Source of the DNA: Paenisporosarcina quisquiliarum_A
GTDB lineage: Bacteria > Bacillota > Bacilli > Bacillales_A > Planococcaceae
DNA: 64,000 nt
NCBI RefSeq assembly: GCF_043641925.1
Contig: NZ_JBHZRU010000015.1
Location: forward strand, 26,768 to 90,767
Direction of reading: 5' to 3'
The translations under genes and the position numbers were made by a program. The stretch's first letter is position 1. Every line of letters begins with the position of its first letter. Of this stretch, positions 1 through 7,819 are shown in pieces. The notes under the pieces are model-generated. The model worked only from the letters and a program-made list of their open reading frames with translations. It did not search any database and was not told the origin of the DNA.

Positions 1-103
1 CTTCATCTTTTCGAATTGAGAAATACTGATAGGCAAATACCAGTTTCATTGTTTGACCTTCCTGCTTTGTATAAAACGGTTTCATTAATTGAACATGTAA
101 CAT
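1..103 (-). CDS. N-terminal end of unknown protein, cut by window edge
   Basis: The first 34 codons of a minus-strand gene that runs off the left edge. The start is an ATG at 103 preceded by a strong ribosome binding site (AAAGGAGGGGG, 111-122) at good spacing, and the frame stays open to base 1. The peptide begins MLHVQLMKPFYTKQEGQTMK, with no signal peptide or domain that I recognise. No function is proposed. The clear binding site makes this a real start rather than a random open frame. Confidence 0.6.
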   Translation of the reverse strand, partial: MLHVQLMKPFYTKQEGQTMKLVFAYQYFSIRKDE

Positions 104-482
104 TTGTTCCCCCTCCTTTTTTAGCAGAATATTCTGATTACTATTAGTTTATCACACTATACCCTAAAACGTGCAGGATAAATCTAGAAAATTACAGTTT
201 GAAATGAAATAATTTGAGACTATCAAATTATTTATTCCTCACCCCTTATAATCTATGAATCATATTACAAGTTATGAAGAAAGACCATTTAAGTGGATGC
301 CGCTTTAAGATGTTTCCGAGGAGAAACTACAAAATAAAAACAAGTTAATAGGTTCTGAGTATTCCTTTAGAGGTCACTGTGACCTTTTACATTATCAAAA
401 TAAAAAAAAACTGTAACCAAGCTACTCAATAAGCGCTTGGTTACAGTTTGACCTACCTTCAATAGACCGAAGTGTGGATGAC
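104..482. other. Gene-free stretch with two short palindromes
   Basis: This stretch of 379 bases holds no convincing gene. It contains a perfect 12-bp palindrome CAGAATATTCTG at 125-136, just upstream of the ribosome binding site of the left-edge gene, a perfect 15-bp palindrome AGGTCACTGTGACCT at 371-385, and a minus-strand terminator at 401-446. The first palindrome is placed where an operator could act on the left-edge gene; that role is inference. Confidence 0.5.
401..446 (-). terminator. Rho-independent terminator, minus strand
   Basis: Twelve-base arms CTGTAACCAAGC (411-422) and GCTTGGTTACAG (435-446) pair perfectly, and a run of nine A on the plus strand (402-410) gives a U tract on the minus transcript. 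It lies just after the ORF at 483-899 and suggests that something is transcribed leftward across that ORF. Confidence 0.8.
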
Positions 483-899
483 TTATTTTCCCGGTCTCCC
501 ACATGTGAAAAATGCAATTGACTGGGTATGATATTGAATTAAAAATCCGGTTAAAATATTTTTTAATAATGCAGGAATTTGATCATCTAATTTTGAATTA
601 CTTTCAAAAGAACAAATACTATTTGTGAAATCAATTTCTAAATTCATTATGGTACAACAATCGAAGTTCATCGTATGTATGATTGTTTTTCCATTCCCCT
701 TACACTGAACGATTGTCGACTTCCTTTTCCCTTTAGGAGTCACATAAACGAGGAACTCCTGACGACCAAACTGATTTCTCTTTGAACTCTTTTCTAATCC
801 CGGTAATTGCACTTCATAGCGTGGGCATACAATCAACCTTTCCGTGGCAAATGTTATTAGTACATTAATAACAAATATTAGAATATTTGTTATATTCAA
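483..899 (-). CDS. Doubtful hypothetical protein with N-terminal hydrophobic segment
   Basis: An open frame of 138 codons starting at TTG (899), with a stop codon directly upstream, so no longer version exists. Residues 1-19 are hydrophobic (INILIF..VLITFA type) and could be a membrane anchor; the rest is basic in the middle and has five cysteines. I recognise no family. The ribosome binding site is poor (AAAGGA about 11 bases away). In its favour, a strong terminator follows immediately. Equally, the terminator could end a non-coding transcript. Treat as uncertain. Confidence 0.35.
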   Translation of the reverse strand: MNITNILIFVINVLITFATERLIVCPRYEVQLPGLEKSSKRNQFGRQEFLVYVTPKGKRKSTIVQCKGNGKTIIHTMNFDCCTIMNLEIDFTNSICSFESNSKLDDQIPALLKNILTGFLIQYHTQSIAFFTCGRPGK

Positions 900-929
900 T
901 CATATCAAAAATCCTTTATTTCCGAAATA

Positions 930-959
930 GAATTTCCATTGTAGAAATAAGAATTTCCA
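930..959. promoter_or_regulatory. Direct repeat pair upstream of the XRE gene
   Basis: GAATTTCCA occurs at 930-938 and again at 951-959, exactly 21 bp apart, so both copies face the same side of the helix. The pair lies between the XRE gene and the divergent ORF at 483-899. Helix-turn-helix repressors often bind near their own promoter, so these are candidate autoregulatory sites; this is inference. Confidence 0.3.
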
Positions 960-1025
960 ATTCTTCATTTTCGCATTTTAAAGCCATTGTTTTTTGTATG
1001 GTTTGTGTTAAAAGGTGGAGATGAA

Positions 1026-1430
1026 ATGGAAATTTATCAACTAATTGTTCAGTACAGAGATATGTCTGGAATGAGTCAGATTGAGGCGGCTAAGGAGTTA
1101 AGTATTACCCCTTCTGCATTATCAAAATACGAGAATAACAATGCACAAATTTCAATTAAAATGTTCGTGCAAATGTGTAAGATTTACGGGATTCCAAAAG
1201 ATGTTTTTGTCAATGCACTTCTCCATCCTGAAGAATTGACGATCAGAAACCTTCCTATTGCTAAGGAAAAATCAGATGATTACGATGAATTTTCTACTGA
1301 TCATATTTTGGATCTGTATAAGGCCAATCCAATTTACTTTCAATATTTCCATGTATTTAATGAACTACCGGCCGATAAACAAGAGCCTTTTATTCAAATG
1401 TTGAAATCATTTATTGCATTTCAACGCTAA
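1026..1430 (+). CDS. XRE-family helix-turn-helix regulator
   Basis: A 134-residue DNA-binding protein. Residues about 5-60 form a Cro/C1-type helix-turn-helix (MSQIEAAKELSITPSALSKYE is the recognisable core, residues about 15-35). The C-terminal half is not a domain I can name; it has aromatic residues around YFQYFHVF. The start is set by the site AAAGGTGGAG at 1011-1020 ahead of ATG 1026; a longer in-frame version from 987 would place that site inside the gene. The region just upstream has two direct repeats 21 bp apart that could be its own operators. Target genes cannot be deduced. Confidence 0.8.
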   Translation: MEIYQLIVQYRDMSGMSQIEAAKELSITPSALSKYENNNAQISIKMFVQMCKIYGIPKDVFVNALLHPEELTIRNLPIAKEKSDDYDEFSTDHILDLYKANPIYFQYFHVFNELPADKQEPFIQMLKSFIAFQR

Positions 1431-1445
1431 TTCTTTCCTCATTCA

Positions 1446-1475
1446 TTTACGGATGCACCATTTTACCCGTATAAT
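1446..1475 (+). promoter_or_regulatory. Candidate sigma-A promoter of the ywqB-ywqA pair
   Basis: A perfect -10 hexamer TATAAT is at 1470-1475. The best -35 is TTTACG at 1446-1451 with an 18-bp spacer, which is weak. The position, about 24-33 bp ahead of the SWIM-protein start, fits. Confidence 0.5.
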
Positions 1476-1498
1476 GAAAGGAAAGTTTTTTTTTGGAG

Positions 1499-3055
1499 AT
1501 GTTATCTTTGACGCAATCCTTATTTAATTTAACTGTGCGTTATCAATCGCAATTAGAGCGATGGATGGCGACAATATATGATACATTGCATCCTTCTCAT
1601 TCGGAAGATGAGGAGCTTGTCCGACGTGCCGCCTTTATTGTTCGCAATGGGGCTATTAAAGTTACCAATTACGACCCTTATAATCATCGAATTGACGGAG
1701 TTGTCCAAGATGTCGTTCCTGTACAGGTTCGTCTCTTAATTACCGAAGAAGCGTCATTTTGTTCATGTCCTGCTGATGAGTTTTGCAGACATCGGTTAGC
1801 CGTTATTTTTAGTTTGTATCAGCAAAAGTCATCTTTATCCGATTGGCTACAGCAATGGCGTCTTAAGAAAACCGAACAACTATCTTTATTAGCAAATGAA
1901 CGGACACCTGAAAGTTGGAAGACGGTTGTTGAAGCTACTTTTCACGCAGTCTCTGCAGATGCTAATTGGAAAGAAAGATATCGTATAGACTATTCCATTC
2001 AAAACATTCAACAGCGAATTAAAAAATTCACACCTTTTGAACGGGAATGGCAGCCCTTATACCGTCTATTCACTAGTACAGTACTTTTACGAATTCTCCT
2101 TACCCAAATCGAAGAAAATGAATTGTTCCATCTAAGAACTACTATTCAATCAGAGATCGAAAACATTCAACATGAAATGCAATCTCTTGCCAATAAACCG
2201 CGATTATTTGCAGCTGATCCTTTTTACGACTCACTAGCAAAGCAAATTCGAGAAATTGCACAAAATACGAACGGACTTTTCGCTTTAAGATTTCAGTTAG
2301 TGCGCTTATTTTGGGAACATCTATTTACTGAGAAGAAAATGCGTGAAAATGAAATCGCCTTTTTCGAAACGAATCGAAGTGATTCTTCTCTGTATTTAGC
2401 GCTCTTCTATGTTCTTCTACAAAAAAAGGATTCACTCGAGACTCTTGTAGAAGACATTAACTCTTCACAGTTAGTCGAATGGATCTATGTAGCAAAACTT
2501 GCAGAGTCATTGAACGATCCAGATTCATTGCAAATTTTGTTAACAGCAATTCGTCCTTTTATACACGAATTTGTTAATTCGAGTTTTTCACCTTGGAATC
2601 GATCACAGATCATTTCTCAGTTGTATGGTTTATATAAGCAAATTGAAATGCCTGACGATCAGCGAGAAGAATTGTTTTGGCAATTCGGTTCATTTGGATT
2701 ACGTGCATACTCTGACTTCTTAATTGACCAACAACGTTTTGATGACTGGGTTGCTTTACACCATCGATTCTCCTCGACACTGGATTACGCAGAATCGTGT
2801 GGAATGAAAACGGTCATTCAAGAATCGCCTGAGAGTACATTACCTCTTTACCATGTATTAGCTATTAAAGAAGTGCGTGAAAGAAATCGTCATAGCTATA
2901 AACAAGCAGTGCGCATATGGAAGAAGATGAAAGCGGCTGCGAAGAAAAGTGGAAAAGTAGATTATTGGAATTCCTATGTACAGGAAATTCAATCAAAATA
3001 TAAGCGTTTACGCGCACTACAAGAAGAGATACAGAAAGGAAACTTATCATTATGA
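1499..3055 (+). CDS. SWIM zinc-finger domain protein (YwqB type)
   Basis: A protein of about 518 residues with a SWIM zinc-binding motif near residue 90: Cys-Ser-Cys-Pro followed by Cys-Arg-His. SWIM domains are DNA/protein-binding modules. The remaining long helical region is not recognisable. The gene overlaps the next one by four bases (ATGA), and this pairing of a SWIM protein with an SNF2 ATPase is the known ywqB-ywqA arrangement, so the two proteins probably act together. Start choice is open: TTG 1493, ATG 1499, or TTG 1508, the last having GGAG at 1495-1498 with nine-base spacing. Confidence 0.82.
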   Translation: MLSLTQSLFNLTVRYQSQLERWMATIYDTLHPSHSEDEELVRRAAFIVRNGAIKVTNYDPYNHRIDGVVQDVVPVQVRLLITEEASFCSCPADEFCRHRLAVIFSLYQQKSSLSDWLQQWRLKKTEQLSLLANERTPESWKTVVEATFHAVSADANWKERYRIDYSIQNIQQRIKKFTPFEREWQPLYRLFTSTVLLRILLTQIEENELFHLRTTIQSEIENIQHEMQSLANKPRLFAADPFYDSLAKQIREIAQNTNGLFALRFQLVRLFWEHLFTEKKMRENEIAFFETNRSDSSLYLALFYVLLQKKDSLETLVEDINSSQLVEWIYVAKLAESLNDPDSLQILLTAIRPFIHEFVNSSFSPWNRSQIISQLYGLYKQIEMPDDQREELFWQFGSFGLRAYSDFLIDQQRFDDWVALHHRFSSTLDYAESCGMKTVIQESPESTLPLYHVLAIKEVRERNRHSYKQAVRIWKKMKAAAKKSGKVDYWNSYVQEIQSKYKRLRALQEEIQKGNLSL

Positions 3056-5793
3056 AAAACAATCCTTCTCGTGTATCACCATTCTTAAAACAACTGCATA
3101 TCTCGATTGAAACGAGTGACGAAGGCACTTTTACTCTTCATGCATACAACGATGAGGGGATGCGCTTATTTGTGGAGCAATGGGTTCCATTTTTAACATT
3201 TCGACATGAAGCTTCCTTTTATGGATTACATCATGATGAAGCGGCTCATTTTACTGCTCTCGATATGATTGAAATGTTTTCAAGTGATACAAAGCACCCA
3301 TTTGTCCAAGTTAATGGTCATTCACCAAACGATCAAGAACTATTGGCTTCACTTGAGAAAACAGCAAGTGCATGGAATGACGAAAACTTGTGGGATTCCA
3401 TTACTTTGGATGAGAATCGATTAATCATTGACTATCCTGAGTTATCTGATTCAGGACAATTTGTGTTATCACGTGCTATTCAGCAAAAGCTTTATGGTGC
3501 TGGATTAACAATGACGGATATTCCAAGCCTGTTGCCCTTCTTTAAACAAGGTGGCTGGCCAATCAAGTCGAAAAACCAACAATCAGATGTTGTAGTAGCA
3601 ATTCGATTGAGTGAACCTGAATCACTTTCAGAAGACTGGCAGTTAGAGACTGTTGTACGTGGTAAGAAAAGCTCTGTTCATTGGACTCCGCCATTTAGAA
3701 AAAAACAGGCAGATATAGCAGACGCCTTACCTGAGAAATGGAGAGAGTTCGGAACTTTCATTCAAACAACGCAAGAACAAATGATTGATTTGTTAAATAT
3801 AGAAGCTGATTCAAACAAGTTTCTTTCGAAAACTTTATCAGACTTAGATGTTCGTGCATTTTTAAGGGATGATGCTGCTCGATTACAAGCATTAGGTTTT
3901 GACGTAATTTTACCTTCATGGTTGAAAGCTGTTAAAGAGTCAAAACTTCGAGTTAAGTCAAATGCTAATACAACTTCATTTAAAACCACGGCAGGTTTAA
4001 ATGAAATCCTGACATTCGACTGGCACTTCTCTTTAAATGGCCAAAAGATATCAGAAGATCAGTTTAAGCAAATGGTTGATGAAAATCGCGAATTTATTCG
4101 CGCCGGTAATGAATGGTTCAGAATTGATTCAACGTGGATGCATGAAATTAGAGCCTTAATGGATCAAACAGACTCTGAAAACTGGACTGTTAAGGAGTTA
4201 TTATTCCGCGAATTACCTGAGGAACTAACGCTAAATCCAGATGATTTAGAAGAAGAGGATGATCCGTTATTTCAATTTGAATTAACTCAATCTCTTCAAA
4301 GGTACCTAGAACAATTGCAGGATAAAAAAGGATTACCAACGACAACGGTCTCCCCTCTTTTATTAACTGATTTACGTCCTTACCAGCAACAAGGATTTGA
4401 CTGGCTCGTCTTTATGCGTGAACAAGGATTTGGTGTGTGTTTAGCTGATGATATGGGATTAGGTAAAACCGTACAGCTCATCGCTTATTTGTTGCATATA
4501 CACCGCACACAATCCGTCCAGGAACCTTCTTTTATTATTTGTCCGACTTCTGTTCTAGGAAATTGGCAGAAAGAACTGGCACGGTTTGCGCCTGATTTAC
4601 GTGTTCACGTACATTATGGTCAACTTCGTTCTAAGGATGAATCCTTTGCATCTGAGTTAGCACAAATTAAGCCAGATGTCGTTTTAACCACTTACGGAAC
4701 TGCTTCACAAGATGCTGAATCATTATGCGAAGTAACTTGGGCAAGCGTGACTTTAGATGAAGCTCAAAATATAAAAAATATGCACACGAAGCAATCTCGT
4801 GCGATTCGCAAATTACAAGGTGCTCATCACTTAGCACTTACGGGGACACCAGTAGAAAATCGATTGTCAGAGCTTTGGGCTATTTTCGACTTCATTTATA
4901 AAGGTTATTTAGGCAATTTCCGTAAGTTCCAAGAAGGGTTTATTGCCCCAATTGAACGAGATGAATCAGAAGAACATAAACGAAAGTTACGTGCCAAGAT
5001 ACGACCATTTTTAATGCGTCGAACGAAACAAGATCCAGATTTGTTATTAAATTTACCAAACAAACAAGAGCAAAGAGAGTATTGTCCATTAACGACAGAA
5101 CAAGCTGCTTTATATGAAAGTTTAATACAGGAAACGTTGTTTAAACTCGAAACTCTGACAGGATTCGAGAAAAAAGGACTTATTTTAAAGATGTTAAGCA
5201 AGCTGAAGCAATTGTGCAATCACCCAGCTTTGTATTTGAAAGAGGGATTTGGGCCAGCCGAGGATATGATGGAGCGATCTGAAAAATTAGCTAGAATTGT
5301 TACGCTTGCGGCTGAAATCGCAGCACGCGGTGAGCAATGCCTCATTTTCACACAATATATTGGAATGGGTCATTTACTCCAACATTGTCTATCTGAGCTG
5401 TATGACATTGAAACGCCATTCTTAAGTGGAAGTATGCCAAAGCAACAACGAGATAACTTAGTTGAAGCATTCCAAGAAAAAGAATTTCCCGTCTTCCTAC
5501 TGTCATTAAAAGCAGGAGGAACTGGTTTAAATTTAACGGCTGCAAATCATGTCTTACACGCAGATCGATGGTGGAATCCAGCTGTTGAAAATCAAGCGAC
5601 TGATCGCGCTTACCGTATTGGACAAACTAAATTTGTTCATGTTCATAAGTTCGTAACGATTGGAACGATTGAAGAAAAAATCGATAAATTGTTAAGTGAT
5701 AAACAAGCATTGTCTGAAGATCTCATTCAATCAAGTCAATGGATTACAGAACTTGATGACAATGATTTACGTGATTTATTAACATTGGGATAG
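3052..5793 (+). CDS. SNF2-family DEAD/DEAH-type helicase (YwqA type)
   Basis: A 913-residue Swi2/Snf2 ATPase. The N-terminal half is the SNF2-associated region. The ATPase core has Walker A (DDMGLGKT, about residue 470), the DEAQ box (LDEAQN), motif III (LTGTPVENRLSELW) and, in the second RecA-like half, the segments SLKAGGTGLNL and NQATDRAYRIGQ that are typical of this family. Such proteins use ATP to translocate on double-stranded DNA and remodel protein-DNA complexes. Translation is coupled to the SWIM gene by a four-base overlap. A strong terminator follows the stop codon. Confidence 0.93.
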   Translation: MKNNPSRVSPFLKQLHISIETSDEGTFTLHAYNDEGMRLFVEQWVPFLTFRHEASFYGLHHDEAAHFTALDMIEMFSSDTKHPFVQVNGHSPNDQELLASLEKTASAWNDENLWDSITLDENRLIIDYPELSDSGQFVLSRAIQQKLYGAGLTMTDIPSLLPFFKQGGWPIKSKNQQSDVVVAIRLSEPESLSEDWQLETVVRGKKSSVHWTPPFRKKQADIADALPEKWREFGTFIQTTQEQMIDLLNIEADSNKFLSKTLSDLDVRAFLRDDAARLQALGFDVILPSWLKAVKESKLRVKSNANTTSFKTTAGLNEILTFDWHFSLNGQKISEDQFKQMVDENREFIRAGNEWFRIDSTWMHEIRALMDQTDSENWTVKELLFRELPEELTLNPDDLEEEDDPLFQFELTQSLQRYLEQLQDKKGLPTTTVSPLLLTDLRPYQQQGFDWLVFMREQGFGVCLADDMGLGKTVQLIAYLLHIHRTQSVQEPSFIICPTSVLGNWQKELARFAPDLRVHVHYGQLRSKDESFASELAQIKPDVVLTTYGTASQDAESLCEVTWASVTLDEAQNIKNMHTKQSRAIRKLQGAHHLALTGTPVENRLSELWAIFDFIYKGYLGNFRKFQEGFIAPIERDESEEHKRKLRAKIRPFLMRRTKQDPDLLLNLPNKQEQREYCPLTTEQAALYESLIQETLFKLETLTGFEKKGLILKMLSKLKQLCNHPALYLKEGFGPAEDMMERSEKLARIVTLAAEIAARGEQCLIFTQYIGMGHLLQHCLSELYDIETPFLSGSMPKQQRDNLVEAFQEKEFPVFLLSLKAGGTGLNLTAANHVLHADRWWNPAVENQATDRAYRIGQTKFVHVHKFVTIGTIEEKIDKLLSDKQALSEDLIQSSQWITELDDNDLRDLLTLG

Positions 5794-5804
5794 TTTTATA
5801 TTTG

Positions 5805-5834
5805 AAACCGGCCGTGCTTCTATCGGCCGGTTTT
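5805..5834 (+). terminator. Rho-independent terminator after the SNF2 gene
   Basis: Arms AAACCGGCCG (5805-5814) and CGGCCGGTTT (5824-5833) with a nine-base loop, followed by T residues. It lies between convergent genes and may also serve the minus-strand ORF at 5850-6080. Confidence 0.85.
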
Positions 5835-5849
5835 CTCTCGATTTAGATG

Positions 5850-6080
5850 CTATCTTTCTCTCGGAATCGTGATTAAGGGTTCTTGAAGTTGTCTTTCAAG
5901 AACTTGGATGCGCTCATTCAAATTCGCTATGATACGAATCATTTGTGTCATATGTAATTCCATTCGAATGAGATGTTCAGGAGAACCTTTCATATTGGAT
6001 GAATTCCTTTCTTCTTGTATAGAAGTATCGTGCAATTGATTTTCAAAATAACCAGCGGTGCGGTCTACCGCGGTTTTCAT
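5850..6080 (-). CDS. Small coiled-coil protein downstream of ssb
   Basis: A 76-residue protein that I do not recognise. The C-terminal half (about residues 35-68) has heptad spacing of Leu/Ile/Met and high Glu/Arg/Gln content, which predicts a coiled coil. There is no good ribosome binding site: the ATG lies three bases after the ssb stop codon, so translation is most simply explained by coupling to ssb. That position makes a role with the single-strand binding protein conceivable but unproven. Confidence 0.55.
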   Translation of the reverse strand: MKTAVDRTAGYFENQLHDTSIQEERNSSNMKGSPEHLIRMELHMTQMIRIIANLNERIQVLERQLQEPLITIPRER

Positions 6081-6083
6081 GCA

Positions 6084-6503
6084 TTAAGTTATTGGTAATT
6101 CACGTTGTTCTTCTTCTGTGAAAACAAAATCATTTGGAAGTTCTATCTCTGGTACTGATGTCGTCGCATCGAGTTTGTTTTCTACTTTTGGTTTTGTGGC
6201 TAGGAACTGAACTTCTTCACCGACAACTTCCGTAACAAATACTCGACTCCCGTCTTCTTTTTGATAAGATCTGGATTGTATTCGCCCACTGACTCCAATC
6301 AAAGATCCTTTCCCACAATACTTAACGGTGTTTTCGGCCAGTTTACCCCAAACTGTACACAAAACAAAATCGGCATCTTCACCTTTCTGGTTCTTAAAAG
6401 TCCTCGTAACAGCTAAAACAAAACTCGCTTGAACACGACCTTCAGACAACTGTCTTAACACTGGATCCTTCGTAATTCTGCCAATCATCCCTACTTGATT
6501 CAC
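6084..6503 (-). CDS. ssbB: Single-stranded DNA-binding protein, SsbB (YwpH) type
   Basis: A 139-residue protein with the OB-fold of bacterial SSB: MNQVGMIGRITKDPVLR at the N-terminus, then VLAVTRTF and the VWGKLAEN and GSLIGVSGRI segments. The C-terminus ends FTEEEQRELPIT and lacks the DDDLPF-like tip of housekeeping SSB that recruits replication partners; this agrees with the competence-type SsbB of Bacillus, as does the neighbourhood (ywqA, ywpF, fabZ, mbl). The start is GTG 6503 behind an excellent GGAGGTG site. A separate housekeeping ssbA would be expected elsewhere. Confidence 0.88.
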   Translation of the reverse strand: MNQVGMIGRITKDPVLRQLSEGRVQASFVLAVTRTFKNQKGEDADFVLCTVWGKLAENTVKYCGKGSLIGVSGRIQSRSYQKEDGSRVFVTEVVGEEVQFLATKPKVENKLDATTSVPEIELPNDFVFTEEEQRELPIT

Positions 6504-6721
6504 TTATTCACCTCCCTCCTTCGCTATATTTCGTATCTTATCGACAACCTTAAATTGTGTGCAACTAGGCAAAAATTTGTTTTGCCTAGTTTTCCGCCTC
6601 TAATAATTCCATTTTCAGCTATGCTTAAAAAAGGTTTTATTGGATATTCGCACGTGAGAGTAAGGTTAAGTGGTTTTTTGAAATGACGAAGTTACCCAAT
6701 TCCTCAAGTTTTTTAATCTTG

Positions 6722-6730
6722 TGATATAAT
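6722..6730 (+). promoter_or_regulatory. Extended -10 promoter of ywpF
   Basis: TGATATAAT gives an extended -10 element (TG, one base, then a perfect TATAAT at 6725-6730). No convincing -35 is present, which is normal for extended -10 promoters. Transcription would start about 30 bases before the ywpF start codon. Confidence 0.6.
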
Positions 6731-6768
6731 AAACATACTTAACACTACATGAAAGGCTGTGATATTTG

Positions 6769-7215
6769 GTGAAAACGTTTAAAATGTTGTCTATGACAGT
6801 GGTTCATAACGATGAAATTCTTCCGATTCCACTTGTGGATGGCATTATTATTAACCAAGAAAACAGCCATCGAGCGTGGATTTTAGAAATGTATATTGAT
6901 AAGAACGACAGTACTTTTTTTGAACAATTTGAAGAGTCAAAAGAAGTAATTGATGTAAAAGTAGTTATTTCATATCCAGAAAATGAACCTGCTACCTTCG
7001 AAGTCGTAGTATATTCGATCAAAAAAATTGGTGACTATGTTTCCGTATTATTAAAAGGGACTTTAAAAGTCGTAAGACGCAAATATGCAGAACAATTACT
7101 AAGTGAACTCATTTCAGACGGATTATCCGGAGACGAACTTGTGTCCCGCTTCGAAGCAGATATGCGCTCTCGACCACAACTAAAAAAAGATTTAGCTAAC
7201 CAGCAAAAGGCATAA
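6769..7215 (+). CDS. ywpF: YwpF family protein
   Basis: A 148-residue cytosolic protein resembling B. subtilis YwpF from its start (MKTFKMLSMTV) through the IPLVDGIIINQEN and VSVLLKGTL segments. The function of this family is unknown. The start is taken as GTG 6769 because this aligns with the family N-terminus; an adjacent TTG at 6766 would add one residue. GAAAGG at 6751-6756 is the likely ribosome binding site. The gene lies where synteny with ssbB predicts it, but is divergent from ssbB here. Confidence 0.82.
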   Translation: MKTFKMLSMTVVHNDEILPIPLVDGIIINQENSHRAWILEMYIDKNDSTFFEQFEESKEVIDVKVVISYPENEPATFEVVVYSIKKIGDYVSVLLKGTLKVVRRKYAEQLLSELISDGLSGDELVSRFEADMRSRPQLKKDLANQQKA

Positions 7216-7245
7216 CACTCGACATGGTGTTATGCCTTTATTTTT
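7208..7245 (+). terminator. Terminator of ywpF, overlapping its stop codon
   Basis: Arms AGGCATAACAC (7208-7218) and GTGTTATGCCT (7227-7237) pair without mismatch and are followed by TTATTTTTTT. The left arm includes the end of the coding sequence. Confidence 0.88.
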
Positions 7246-7261
7246 TTCAATAGATAACAAT

Positions 7262-7314
7262 TACAACTGAGATTGAGACAACCAAGATTGCTAGATTCTT
7301 AACTGAGCAACTGG
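7262..7314 (+). repeat. 21-bp repeat array 1 (three degenerate units)
   Basis: Cores ACTGAG, ACCAAG and ACTGAG occur in order; the last two are 21 bp apart and the first interval is shortened to 15 bp. The array is followed by CACCAACAGAAA and a GC-rich hairpin (7331-7356). It belongs to the same family as the arrays at 7396, 7627, 7855, 8094, 38766 and 45455. Confidence 0.7.
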
Positions 7315-7330
7315 CCCACCAACAGAAATA

Positions 7331-7356
7331 CCCGCGGAGCTTTAGCGAGCGGGGCC
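7331..7356 (+). repeat. GC-rich hairpin module, copy 1
   Basis: CCCGCGGAGCTTTAGCGAGC then GGGGCC forms a stem (CCCGC with GCGGG, inner GCT with AGC) and is followed by TTTTTG, so on the plus strand it looks like a terminator. An identical module is at 7745-7770. Both directly follow a 21-bp array and the sequence CACCAACAGAAA. Confidence 0.7.
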
Positions 7357-7357
7357 T

Positions 7358-7744
7358 TTTTGTTTGGAGATGCTATGTAAGATAATTCACTTTGAACAAT
7401 TACAACCGAGAATGCTTTTTTTCTAACTGAGATCTCCAATTTTCTAACCAAGAACCCAACAGTTTTAACTGAGCCAGTCATTCATAACTTAAAACACTTG
7501 CCCAAAGCTGGCTAGCAGGTCCATACATCTCTTTTGCTCGCCAACTAATGTCATGACTGCTTAAATAGGAATGCACGCTGTGCTTAGCATCCTTTGCTAA
7601 ATGCCAAATCTTCTTTAACGATCACAATTACAACTGAGATGGCTGTTTTTCTAACTGAGATGGTGAAAATTCTAACTGAGATCCCCAAAATTCTAACCAA
7701 GATCGCTAAAATTCTAACTGAGCGACTGCTCACCAACAGAAACA
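7358..7744 (+). repeat. Left copy of a 0.39-kb intergenic direct duplication
   Basis: Nearly identical to 7816-8201 (offset 457-458 bp), with a one-base length difference and a handful of substitutions. It includes two 21-bp arrays (four units at about 7396-7476, five units at 7627-7725) separated by about 150 bp of unique-looking sequence. There is no plausible protein in it. Confidence 0.85.
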
Positions 7745-7770
7745 CCCGCGGAGCTTTAGCGAGCGGGGCC
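7745..7770 (+). repeat. GC-rich hairpin module, copy 2
   Basis: Same 26-base module as at 7331-7356, again directly after a 21-bp array. Here it is followed by ATTCAAAATC rather than T residues, but a second hairpin with a T tract follows at 7789-7819. Confidence 0.7.
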
Positions 7771-7788
7771 ATTCAAAATCATGATATG

Positions 7789-7819
7789 GACTGCCAGCTA
7801 TGCCTGGCAGTCGTTTTTT
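7789..7819 (+). terminator. Plus-strand terminator inside the repeat region
   Basis: GACTGCCAG (7789-7797) pairs with CTGGCAGTC (7804-7812) and is followed by GTTTTTTG. There is no plus-strand gene between ywpF, which has its own terminator, and this site, so it hints at a non-coding transcript across the array region, or is simply part of the repeat module. Confidence 0.6.

Noticed and set aside
6495..6686. 63-codon plus-strand frame between ssbB and ywpF
   Set aside because: It overlaps the ssbB ribosome binding site and start on the other strand and has no start signals of its own.
7299..7772. Minus-strand open frames of about 60 codons with ISVR/ILVR heptads
   Set aside because: They are the reverse reading of the 21-bp arrays and GC-rich hairpin. 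Intervals of 20 and 15 bp in sister arrays break the frame, and no start signals exist.
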